A stretch of 5,657 bases of DNA from Vulcanisaeta distributa (GTDB lineage: Archaea > Thermoproteota > Thermoprotei > Thermoproteales > Thermocladiaceae), in NCBI GenBank assembly GCA_002506645.1, contig DAXY01000014.1, forward strand, positions 1-5,657, given 5' to 3'. Below, piece by piece: positions 1 to 5,350 of this stretch. The notes under the pieces were generated by a model. It saw nothing but the letters and a program-made list of their open reading frames with translations, searched no databases and had not been told where the DNA came from. The position numbers and the translations under genes were made by a program. How positions within the stretch are numbered: the first letter of the stretch is position 1; every line of letters begins with the position of its first letter.

Positions 1-85
1 GCGTGGTTGGCTTTGGTTGTGGTTTTGTATTGTTTTGTTTTGGTTTGGAAATGCTTATTTAATTGGTTCGTGTTTTGTTTTTGTA
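1..85 (+). other. G/T-rich leader upstream of rfcL
   Basis: By my count 73 of these 85 bases are G or T and only 4 are C. The stretch contains several T4-T5 runs (about 24-40 and 72-82) that could terminate an upstream plus-strand transcript, since archaeal termination favours T-rich non-template DNA; that upstream gene is outside the window. The open frame that continues upstream from rfcL through here gives an uncharged, Phe/Val/Cys-rich peptide with no family resemblance, so I treat it as non-coding. The rfcL TATA box lies at its centre-right. Confidence 0.5.
54..62 (+). promoter_or_regulatory. TATA box of rfcL (leaderless promoter)
   Basis: The sequence CTTATTTAA is preceded by a purine-rich GGAAA that could act as a BRE. 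Its centre is about 28 bp before the ATG at 86, so transcription would begin at or next to the start codon. This matches the leaderless first genes common in Thermoproteales and supports 86, not 17, as the start. Spacing and sequence are seen; promoter activity is inferred. Confidence 0.6.
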
Positions 86-1396
86 ATGCCCAGTGGGAGG
101 GTTCCCTGGGTTGAGAAGTATAGGCCTAGGAGGCTTTCTGAGGTTGTTGATCAGGAGGAGGTTAAGAGGGCCTTGCTTGATTGGATTAGTGCCTGGGAGG
201 GGGGTAGGCCGGGTAAGAAGGCTGTTTTGCTCGTTGGTCCTCCTGGTACTGGTAAGACCACGCTTGCCTATGCCTTGGCCAATGAGAGGGGTTATGAGGT
301 TCTTGAGTTGAATGCCAGTGATGTTAGGACTGGTGAGAGGATTAGGCAGGTCATTGGTGGTTCCATGAGGGTGGGTTCATTATTTGGTTTTAGGGGTAGG
401 ATTATCCTGTTTGATGAGGTTGATGGGCTTAATGTTAGGGAGGATAGGGGTGGTTTGGCGGCTATTGTGGAGTTGATTAGGGAGTCCACCTGGCCCATTA
501 TAATGACTGCGAATAATCCCTGGGACCCGAAGTTTAGGGAGTTGAGGGATGAGGCTGAGGTCCTTCAGTTGAAGCCGTTGAGTGAGGATGACATAATGAC
601 GATACTCAGGAGGATCTGTAATGCCGAGGGGATTAAGTGCGAGGAGGATGCCCTGAAGCTCATTGCGGAGGCCTCGGGCGGTGATGTTAGGGCCGCCATT
701 AATGACCTGCAGGCGGCTGCCGAGGGTAGGAAGGTACTGACTAGGGATGATGTGGCCGTTACCGAGAGGGCGCATCAATTCGACATGTTTAAGATCCTCG
801 ATAGGGTGTTCCACGCGAGGAGGTTTGATGAGGCGAGGTCTGTGACCTTCCTACCCAGCTTCGACTGGGAGAGTTACTACCCCTGGGCCCTGGATAACAT
901 ACCCACTGTCTATTCCAAGTCCCCGGAGGCCGTTAGTGACGCCCTTGATAACCTATCCCTATCCGACGTGGTTAGGGGTAGGATTGCGAGGACTCAGGAG
1001 TGGGAGTTGATGCCCTACATGCTCGAGCTGATGACCGCGGGCGTCGCGCTTGTGCGTAATAAGCCTGGGCTTGCTAGGTTTGTTAGGCTCTCATTCCCCG
1101 AGAGGATTAGGTTGATGGCTAGGACTAAGGAGGTTAGGCAGGTTAGGGATGCATTGGTCAATAGGCTTAGGGCCGAGCTCCACGTGAGTAGTTCCGAGGT
1201 CTCCCTATACTACATGCCCCTGCTGAGGCTGATGGCAACCAGTGAAGTCTTCAGGAAGAGGTTGCTTGAGCGCCTAATGAGGGTCATGGGGTACTCCCTC
1301 GAGAGTGTTGAGAAGGCGCTAGGCATTAAGGAGGTGAGCGCCAGTGGTGAGGGTGAGGGGGCTCAACGTAGGTCGTCGAAGGGATCCGGAAGGTAA
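86..1396 (+). CDS. rfcL: Replication factor C large subunit (clamp loader)
   Basis: This is the AAA+ large subunit of archaeal replication factor C, which together with four small subunits opens the PCNA ring and loads it onto primed DNA using ATP. The 436-residue product begins with the family signature VPWVEKYRP (residues 6-14). It has Walker A GPPGTGKTT (51-59), Walker B LFDEVDG (108-114), a sensor-1 region TANNPWDP (141-148) typical of the large subunit, and sensor 2 GGDVRAAINDLQ (198-209). No SRC arginine-finger motif follows sensor 1, which also argues for large rather than small subunit. Residues about 230-415 form the helical collar domain. The ATG at 86 is chosen because the family starts here and the TATA box is 28 bp upstream; the frame is open to position 17 but that extension looks non-coding. 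The C-terminus is a Gly/Ser/Arg-rich tail with no recognisable PCNA-binding PIP box, and the last 53 bases overlap the next gene. C usage rises strongly along the gene. Confidence 0.97.
   Translation: MPSGRVPWVEKYRPRRLSEVVDQEEVKRALLDWISAWEGGRPGKKAVLLVGPPGTGKTTLAYALANERGYEVLELNASDVRTGERIRQVIGGSMRVGSLFGFRGRIILFDEVDGLNVREDRGGLAAIVELIRESTWPIIMTANNPWDPKFRELRDEAEVLQLKPLSEDDIMTILRRICNAEGIKCEEDALKLIAEASGGDVRAAINDLQAAAEGRKVLTRDDVAVTERAHQFDMFKILDRVFHARRFDEARSVTFLPSFDWESYYPWALDNIPTVYSKSPEAVSDALDNLSLSDVVRGRIARTQEWELMPYMLELMTAGVALVRNKPGLARFVRLSFPERIRLMARTKEVRQVRDALVNRLRAELHVSSSEVSLYYMPLLRLMATSEVFRKRLLERLMRVMGYSLESVEKALGIKEVSASGEGEGAQRRSSKGSGR
1328..1337 (+). promoter_or_regulatory. Strong Shine-Dalgarno for the gene at 1344
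   Basis: AAGGAGGTGA is an almost perfect complement to the archaeal 16S rRNA 3' end and sits 6 nt before the GTG at 1344, inside the rfcL reading frame (codons for Lys-Glu-Val). It decides the start of the overlapping downstream gene. First genes here lack such a site, so its presence marks an internal gene of an operon. Confidence 0.7.
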
Positions 1397-1574
1397 TTAC
1401 GTGGTTGTCATGGACCTGGAGACCTACGAACTCCTCAAGCAATCCATCAGTAGGCTCGGCCTCTCCGTCGAGTCCCTGGGCGGTGCGGTGGTGATTAGGG
1501 ATAGGTCGTGGAGTAGGATTGATAGGCTGCTGAGGATTGCCCGTGGGATGGGGATTACCGTGAATGAGGATTAA
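1344..1574 (+). CDS. Small hypothetical protein overlapping the rfcL 3' end
   Basis: I do not recognise this 76-residue protein. It starts at GTG 1344 in the +1 frame relative to rfcL; GTG at 1347 and 1353 and ATG at 1410 (54 residues) are alternatives. The 6-nt spacing from a near-perfect Shine-Dalgarno favours 1344. The pattern suggests a compact alpha/beta protein: a basic start (VRVRGLNVGRRR), a probable strand NYVVVMDL, a helix ETYELLKQSISRLG (26-39), a strand SLGGAVVIRD (44-53), an amphipathic Arg-rich helix WSRIDRLLRIARGMG (56-70) and a short ending strand. There is no signal peptide, membrane segment or cysteine. It overlaps rfcL by 53 nt, so it is probably translationally coupled to it, and it overlaps the convergent TRIC gene by 20 bp at its other end. 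G- and C-ending codons match the rfcL 3' half. A frameshifted RfcL tail is unlikely, because it has its own ribosome site and shows no PIP box. Confidence 0.75.
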   Translation: MVRVRGLNVGRRRDPEGNYVVVMDLETYELLKQSISRLGLSVESLGGAVVIRDRSWSRIDRLLRIARGMGITVNED

Positions 1575-2232
1575 CGTTGCTTTCACTACTTACTTTGTTG
1601 CGTATTCCGTGGGTCAGGCGTATGCTTAGGTACGCCCTGTTCAGCCCCCTCATTATTACTATGAACCTTATGGTTATTATCGTTATTGCCGTGGCCAGTA
1701 TGGCGGCCTCGCTACCGAGTAGTGAGTTGAAGGCTAGGTACAATAGGCCGCCCAGGGCCGCCAGGGTTGCGTATATGTCCTGGCGGAATATTACCGGCAC
1801 CTCATTGGCCAATACATCCCTAACTACTCCGCCGCCGGCCGCCGTGACCGCCGCTAGCAGCATTACGCCTAGTACGTTTAGGTGGTGCTCGACGGCCACG
1901 TTTGCGCCTAGGGCGGCGAATGTGCCGAGGCCAACCGCGTCGGCGTACATTAGGGCGTCCTGATACCTCGATATGCATGGGTAAAATAAGTAGGCCACTA
2001 GTGAGGCTATCACTGCGGTGGCTGGGTATGGCAGGTAGGTTATGTTGACTGGTGGGAAGGTCCCAACCAGTACGTCCCTTATGATGCCGCCTGCCAGGGC
2101 TACTGAGGAGCCCAGGACTATGCCGCCCAGTAGGTCTAGGTTCTTCTCGTAGGCCTTGAAGGCGCCCGAGAATGCGAAGGCTATGATCCCTATGTAATTG
2201 AACAAGCCTATTAACAGGTTTTCAAGGTTCAC
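1555..2232 (-). CDS. TRIC/UPF0126 family seven-helix cation channel protein
   Basis: This integral membrane protein belongs to the UPF0126/YadS family (Pfam Gly_transporter), whose archaeal members are structurally known as trimeric intracellular cation (TRIC) channel homologues, probably potassium-permeable. Numbered from the GTG at 2232 (225 residues), it is two tandem three-helix repeats plus a seventh helix. Repeat 1 carries SGAFKAYEKNLDLLGG and GGIIRDVL (48-55); repeat 2 carries LGTFAALGANVAVE and GGGVVRDVL (133-141). The paired glycine-rich GGxxRD motifs are the family hallmark. Helices run about 5-26, 33-55, 70-86, 98-115, 120-141, 153-171 and 175-195, followed by a basic tail. An ATG at 2250 would add six residues, but the TATA box lies only about 6-13 bp before that ATG and about 27 bp before the GTG, and no ribosome site precedes the ATG, so I prefer GTG. 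The family also has 'glycine transporter' annotations; ion selectivity cannot be judged from sequence. Confidence 0.92.
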   Translation of the reverse strand: MNLENLLIGLFNYIGIIAFAFSGAFKAYEKNLDLLGGIVLGSSVALAGGIIRDVLVGTFPPVNITYLPYPATAVIASLVAYLFYPCISRYQDALMYADAVGLGTFAALGANVAVEHHLNVLGVMLLAAVTAAGGGVVRDVLANEVPVIFRQDIYATLAALGGLLYLAFNSLLGSEAAILATAITIITIRFIVIMRGLNRAYLSIRLTHGIRNKVSSESNVNPHSR

Positions 2233-2255
2233 GGTGTTCGGGATAGGCATTGAGC

Positions 2256-2263
2256 ATTTATAA
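2256..2263 (-). promoter_or_regulatory. TATA box of the TRIC gene
   Basis: On the minus strand this reads TTATAAAT within GTGTTATAAATGC. Its centre is about 27 bp upstream of the GTG at 2232, the same geometry as the other first genes here. It is too close to the ATG at 2250 for that codon to lie inside the transcript, which is the main evidence for the shorter protein. Confidence 0.55.
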
Positions 2264-2330
2264 CACTATCTAATCATCCTAGGCCGTGTCGCCGGTTGTT
2301 GAATTATTTTAATGAGCCAATTCCTAAATC

Positions 2331-2338
2331 CTTAATTA
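2331..2338 (+). promoter_or_regulatory. TATA box of the small ORF-DUF89 unit
   Basis: CTTAATTA, preceded by the A/T-rich CTAAATC, is centred about 25 bp before the GTG at 2360, fitting a leaderless start there. It lies about 70 bp from the oppositely facing TRIC TATA box, so this intergenic region is a divergent promoter pair. A/T-rich DNA at 2301-2315 could be a second, weaker box. Confidence 0.45.
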
Positions 2339-2359
2339 GTGGGCCCGGTTTAGTGATCC

Positions 2360-2503
2360 GTGGTTGGCGTGGTTGATGAGGCAATTAGGTACGCATTGAG
2401 TGGGCAGTGTGATGGGTTGGTGCATGGGCGTGAGTTACCGCCTAATCAGGGGGTTATTCCGCGGTTAATCATTTACGACGTTAATGGCCATGAGGAGGGC
2501 TAG
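2360..2503 (+). CDS. Small hypothetical protein, 47 residues
   Basis: I do not recognise this product. The frame opens with GTG at 2360 (in-frame TGA two codons earlier) and ends with TAG at 2501. The peptide starts with a probable helix VVDEAIRYALSGQ, continues through DGLVHGRELPPNQG, then a probable strand VIPRLIIYDVNG, and ends in HEEG; it is mildly acidic, with one Cys and no membrane segment or signal peptide. Support comes from a correctly spaced TATA box, codons like those of its neighbours (AGG, GAG, TAC, GTT), and a ribosome site placed just after its stop for the next gene, as expected if it is the first gene of an operon. It is in the same frame as the DUF89 gene, separated by the TAG and 18 nt, so a decayed N-terminal extension is possible; however, DUF89 proteins normally begin near the CxxC, which argues for a separate gene. 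It could also simply be leader sequence. Confidence 0.5.
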   Translation: MVGVVDEAIRYALSGQCDGLVHGRELPPNQGVIPRLIIYDVNGHEEG

Positions 2504-2509
2504 GGTGGT

Positions 2510-2517
2510 GAGGTGAT
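2510..2517 (+). promoter_or_regulatory. Shine-Dalgarno for DUF89, favouring GTG 2522
   Basis: GAGGTGAT matches the anti-Shine-Dalgarno. The conserved GGTGA ends 5 nt before the GTG at 2522, close to the 6-nt spacing seen at 1344. The same sequence overlaps the GTG at 2513, so it cannot serve that codon. Start at 2522 is therefore preferred. Confidence 0.55.
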
Positions 2518-2521
2518 TGCG

Positions 2522-3364
2522 GTGCGTAGTCCCTGGTACATTAGCGTCAGTGATTGCCTGCTCTGCGCCCTTGAGTCCAGGTTCAGCGAGTTGAGGAGGT
2601 TGGGTATTAATGATGTTAGGTTGTTCGCGGAGCTGGGCAGGGCCACGATGGATTTGGCCCACCTGGGCAGGGCTGCCGTGTTTATAGAGTCCTTTAATGA
2701 GGTGGTGAGGATGATCAATAACGTCGACCCCCACGCCAGTGAGAAGTCCGTGCTTGAGGGCCTCGCCAATGAGTTAATTAGTAGGTTGAGGCTTGGTGAT
2801 GATGTTGTTGAGTACGTCAAACTCGCTGCCTCGGCGAACTCCGTCGACATACCGATGAGGGGTTATGAATTCGACATTAACGACTTCGTGGGCAGGATAC
2901 TCGAGGAGCCTGCCTGGCTCGGCACAAGCCCTGGGGAGTTGAGGGATAGGCTTGGTGGCGTGGGGAGTGTGGCCTACCTAGTTGATAATGCTGGTGAGTT
3001 TCAATTCGACCTACTACTCATTAGGAGGTTGTCCTCCATGGGCGTTAGGGTGGTGGTTTACGCCAGGAGTAGGCCCTACGAGGTTGATGTTACGTATGAT
3101 TACGTCGCCAGTAGGGCGGTGGGCTTTGGGGTTAGGGCCTTGCCGGGTAATTACTCGGCCTTTTGGTACAATGACGTGGTTAGGGAGTTGATGGATTACG
3201 ACCTGGTCATTTCCAAGGGCCTTGACAACCTGGAGACCTTCATGGAGAGGCGGCCGGGGCTCAATAACGTGCTCTTCCTATTTAGGGCCAAGTGCCCGTT
3301 AATAGCTAGGCTACTTAATGTTGAGAGGAATAAGCCCGTCATATCCATGGGCTTGAACACATAA
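2522..3364 (+). CDS. DUF89 (ARMT1-like) metal-dependent damage-control phosphatase
   Basis: Archaeal DUF89 proteins are metal-dependent phosphatases thought to hydrolyse damaged or excess sugar phosphates and related metabolites ('damage-control' enzymes); the substrate here is unknown. The 280-residue product has the N-terminal cysteine pair DCLLC (C12, C15) seen in archaeal members and a helical N-terminal part (about 1-130). A Rossmann-like core follows, with YLVDNAGE (152-159, metal-binding Asp-Asn), an Asp-rich VDVTYDYV segment (188-195), ISKGLDNLET (230-239, the conserved SKG..N.E motif) and FRAKCPLIARLL (254-265), the usual C-terminal signature. All expected motifs are present and the length is normal, so it should be active. 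It has no signal peptide and is presumably cytosolic. The GTG at 2522 is chosen from the ribosome site; GTG 2513 would add three residues. It lies 18 nt after the small upstream ORF and is probably co-transcribed with it. Identification is firm at family level only. Confidence 0.93.
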   Translation: MRSPWYISVSDCLLCALESRFSELRRLGINDVRLFAELGRATMDLAHLGRAAVFIESFNEVVRMINNVDPHASEKSVLEGLANELISRLRLGDDVVEYVKLAASANSVDIPMRGYEFDINDFVGRILEEPAWLGTSPGELRDRLGGVGSVAYLVDNAGEFQFDLLLIRRLSSMGVRVVVYARSRPYEVDVTYDYVASRAVGFGVRALPGNYSAFWYNDVVRELMDYDLVISKGLDNLETFMERRPGLNNVLFLFRAKCPLIARLLNVERNKPVISMGLNT

Positions 3365-3390
3365 TTTTAATAAGGAATTGATTTAAAAAC
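3362..3390. terminator. Possible shared terminator in the convergent spacer
   Basis: Only 32 bp separate the stop of the DUF89 gene from the stop of the convergent secreted-protein gene. On the plus strand TAATTTTAATAA follows the DUF89 stop; on the minus strand GTTTTTAAATC lies just past the other stop. Short T-runs of this kind serve as archaeal intrinsic terminators without a hairpin, and I see no hairpin. Function is inferred from position and composition. Confidence 0.35.
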
Positions 3391-3396
3391 GCCCAC

Positions 3397-5271
3397 TTAC
3401 CAACCAATGAATACGTTGGTCCCGGCATTAACCATTACCGAGAGGGCCACCCACTCGCCATTGCTTAGGTATAACTCACCACTTATCATGGGTTGCATGG
3501 GCATTATCGCCAGGGACCCAACGCAGTTGACGGTCGTTCCCTGGGAAACCTCGGCGCCGCCCGACACGCTAAGGCTCGATACCCCAGTGACCACTTGATT
3601 ACTCGTGGTTAGCCCAAGCTCAATGGTTGCTTGGGAGTTTGCCTGAACCTCGATGGCGCTTGAGAACGTGCACCTTAACCCACCAATCCCGAAACCACTT
3701 ATGTATATGCTTCCCTGGGTTGGGTTCACCACTTCTATCACCAACTCAGCACTACCGTTGGAGCTTATTGACAACTCGCCACTTGCGCTGGGCTTTGTGG
3801 CCATCGGTATGTAGGTGTGTGGTGGCGTGCCTATCCCGAGGCAGCCAGCGGCTAGTGATGGTGTTAGGCCTATGATACTGTTCAGGTACTCATTAATTAG
3901 GGCCTGGGCCTCGAGTGGGGTTATTGAGCCGTTGATCATTGCCCTGAGTATCGATGTTATGTTTGCCAGCACGGTGCTGTTCAACCTCACGTAGCATAGC
4001 ATGGGCACCGCACCGCTGATTCCGTGCTTCCTCGCCAAGCCCCAAATGGTGTAGTTCGCGTATGATAGGTACTTCCTCGCCAGGTTCACGGCCCAAACCG
4101 CGTACTTGGTCTCGTTCCAGTAACCACCGGCCCTGGCCCTGCACTGGCTTATTACCTGCCCAATCAATGTGGTGTTTCCGGTGCTGAAGGCATTAATTAG
4201 CTCGGCCCTGCACTGTGAGTAGGCGCTTAGTACGTATGGCGTTAGGTTGGATAGGCCAGCGCTATTTAATGTGCTCGTCACGTTAGTGAATCCTGCGACC
4301 ACGGCATGTGCCGTGGCTGCCTCGTGAACCAACACCTTAACTAGCCCGAGGCACGTGGCGTATTCATTGACGAACTCACCAGCCTCGACATACGCGCTGG
4401 GCCCGCTCAATGACGCGTTGATTAGTGAGAGTATTGTCCCATTCAGCTCATTCATGCACTGGGCCATTTGTTGAGGTGTTGGTATTGTGGTGTTTAGCAG
4501 TAGTGATAATTGGTTTATGGTGCTCGATACATTACTGCCCAGTGATGCCATGTACGGCATCACGATCTTGGCGATAACGTGGGCCCTGGCGCTGGTTGGG
4601 AGTAGTAATGAGGTAGTTACTAACTCGGCCTTTAGTATTGCCAACTGCCTAGCCGTTGAGTTAAGGCCTGCGCTTACCAACTCGTTACGTGCCGCGTTGA
4701 GCACGTTAATTGCGGTGTTTAGGCCGGCCAGGGCGCTCGCCGATACGTAAGGCCCGAGGCTGGCCTCCTCACTACTCAGTATAGCCGCGCCCATGCCCAC
4801 CATGGCCGAGGCATTATCACTGGTGCTTGACGCCGCCAGGACCCTCAGTGTTAGGTTCGCAATTGTCTCATTATTAATTAATTCAGAGACCACTGTACTA
4901 TTCACTGCCGAAGACAGTGAGGCATAGTTGCTGAGTATGGCCTGTGTCGAGTTAACGTGGGCGCTAGCCATTAACTTGGCGGCCAGGTTTATGGCGGCGT
5001 TTAATGTGGCGATCGCCTCAAGGTAATTGCCCGCTGCGGCGTATGCCTCGGCCTTGTTAATTAGGTTGATGACTGCCGTGGAGTTAATACCGCTGGCGTT
5101 TAGGGCGGCTACCCAGCGTTGGGCTACGGCTAGGTGGACGTTGTACGCCACCGCCAGGCCGGCGTTGGCGCTGGCCGAGGCGCTAACTCCCTGCGCGAGT
5201 AGGGACGTAACACCGCCTATGGCGGTTACCAAAACTATTATTCCTATTATTACTGATTTTAGGGATTCCAT
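3397..5271 (-). CDS. Large secreted, sequon-rich surface glycoprotein (hypothetical)
   Basis: I do not recognise a named family for this 624-residue protein. It begins MESLK followed by a hydrophobic segment (about 6-26), a Sec-type signal peptide or N-terminal anchor, with a possible cut in the AQG or SASASA stretch (27-36). Residues about 38-480 are Ala/Leu/Asn/Ser-rich and look helical, including a TPR-like stretch YAAAGNYLEAIATLNAAI (77-94). Residues about 495-624 switch to Gly/Ser/Val-rich alternating strands, probably an Ig-like or pilin-head-like beta domain, ending in FIGW with no C-terminal anchor. I count 21 N-x-S/T sequons (58 to 505), only one at the very start of the beta domain, and 8 cysteines (272, 307, 354, 377, 426, 477, 534, 583), enough for four disulfides outside the cell. 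It is monocistronic with its own TATA box 27 bp before the ATG. It could be an S-layer-associated protein, a filament subunit or an adhesin; these are guesses. No catalytic motif is visible. Confidence 0.87.
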   Translation of the reverse strand: MESLKSVIIGIIVLVTAIGGVTSLLAQGVSASASANAGLAVAYNVHLAVAQRWVAALNASGINSTAVINLINKAEAYAAAGNYLEAIATLNAAINLAAKLMASAHVNSTQAILSNYASLSSAVNSTVVSELINNETIANLTLRVLAASSTSDNASAMVGMGAAILSSEEASLGPYVSASALAGLNTAINVLNAARNELVSAGLNSTARQLAILKAELVTTSLLLPTSARAHVIAKIVMPYMASLGSNVSSTINQLSLLLNTTIPTPQQMAQCMNELNGTILSLINASLSGPSAYVEAGEFVNEYATCLGLVKVLVHEAATAHAVVAGFTNVTSTLNSAGLSNLTPYVLSAYSQCRAELINAFSTGNTTLIGQVISQCRARAGGYWNETKYAVWAVNLARKYLSYANYTIWGLARKHGISGAVPMLCYVRLNSTVLANITSILRAMINGSITPLEAQALINEYLNSIIGLTPSLAAGCLGIGTPPHTYIPMATKPSASGELSISSNGSAELVIEVVNPTQGSIYISGFGIGGLRCTFSSAIEVQANSQATIELGLTTSNQVVTGVSSLSVSGGAEVSQGTTVNCVGSLAIMPMQPMISGELYLSNGEWVALSVMVNAGTNVFIGW

Positions 5272-5293
5272 CGAGAACGGGTAAGGGTAGGGC

Positions 5294-5302
5294 GTATTTA
5301 AG
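5294..5302 (-). promoter_or_regulatory. TATA box of the secreted glycoprotein gene
   Basis: The minus strand reads CTTAAATAC, a near-ideal crenarchaeal TATA element with TTCC just upstream as a possible BRE. Its centre is about 27 bp before the ATG at 5271, giving a leaderless transcript. No ribosome site precedes the ATG, in agreement. The best-matching promoter in the window. Confidence 0.65.
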
Positions 5303-5308
5303 GAAGCA

Positions 5309-5350
5309 CCCGTGGAATGCCCGTGGAAAGTGATGAAAAGCCATGGAATG
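5309..5350. repeat. Short direct repeats upstream of the glycoprotein promoter
   Basis: CCCGTGGAA occurs at 5309-5317 and again at 5320-5328, exactly 11 bp apart. CCATGGAATG at 5341-5350 matches CCGTGGAATG (5310-5319) at 9 of 10 positions. All copies share one orientation and lie directly upstream of the BRE/TATA of the minus-strand gene, where archaeal activators usually bind. The offsets (11 and about 20-21 bp) are close to whole helical turns. A regulatory role is inferred. Confidence 0.4.

Noticed and set aside
17..85. N-terminal extension of RfcL from the first ATG at 17
   Set aside because: It adds a 23-residue Phe/Val/Cys-rich stretch before the conserved VPWVEKYRP start, lies across the TATA box, and has no ribosome site.
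380..814. Antisense open frame within rfcL
   Set aside because: It is the complement of conserved RfcL codons, has no promoter or ribosome site, and shows no family pattern.
1577..1963. Plus-strand frame opposite the TRIC gene
   Set aside because: Its hydrophobic start is the mirror of TRIC codons; the TRIC repeats and GGxxRD motifs prove the minus strand is coding.
2465..2850. Two minus-strand frames opposite the small ORF and DUF89 start
   Set aside because: They overlap the conserved CxxC region of DUF89 in antisense and have no supporting signals.
2360..3364. A single gene read through the TAG at 2501 (pyrrolysine or suppression)
   Set aside because: Thermoproteales are not known to use pyrrolysine, DUF89 proteins start near the CxxC, and a good ribosome site lies after the TAG.
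5194..5271. Class III (type IV pilin/archaellin) signal peptide on the secreted protein
   Set aside because: There is no charged pre-peptide with a Gly or Ala cut site and following Glu before the hydrophobic stretch; a Sec signal or plain anchor fits better.
4487..5284. Plus-strand frames opposite the secreted protein gene
   Set aside because: They mirror its Ala/Asn-rich codons; the signal peptide, sequon pattern and promoter all support the minus strand.
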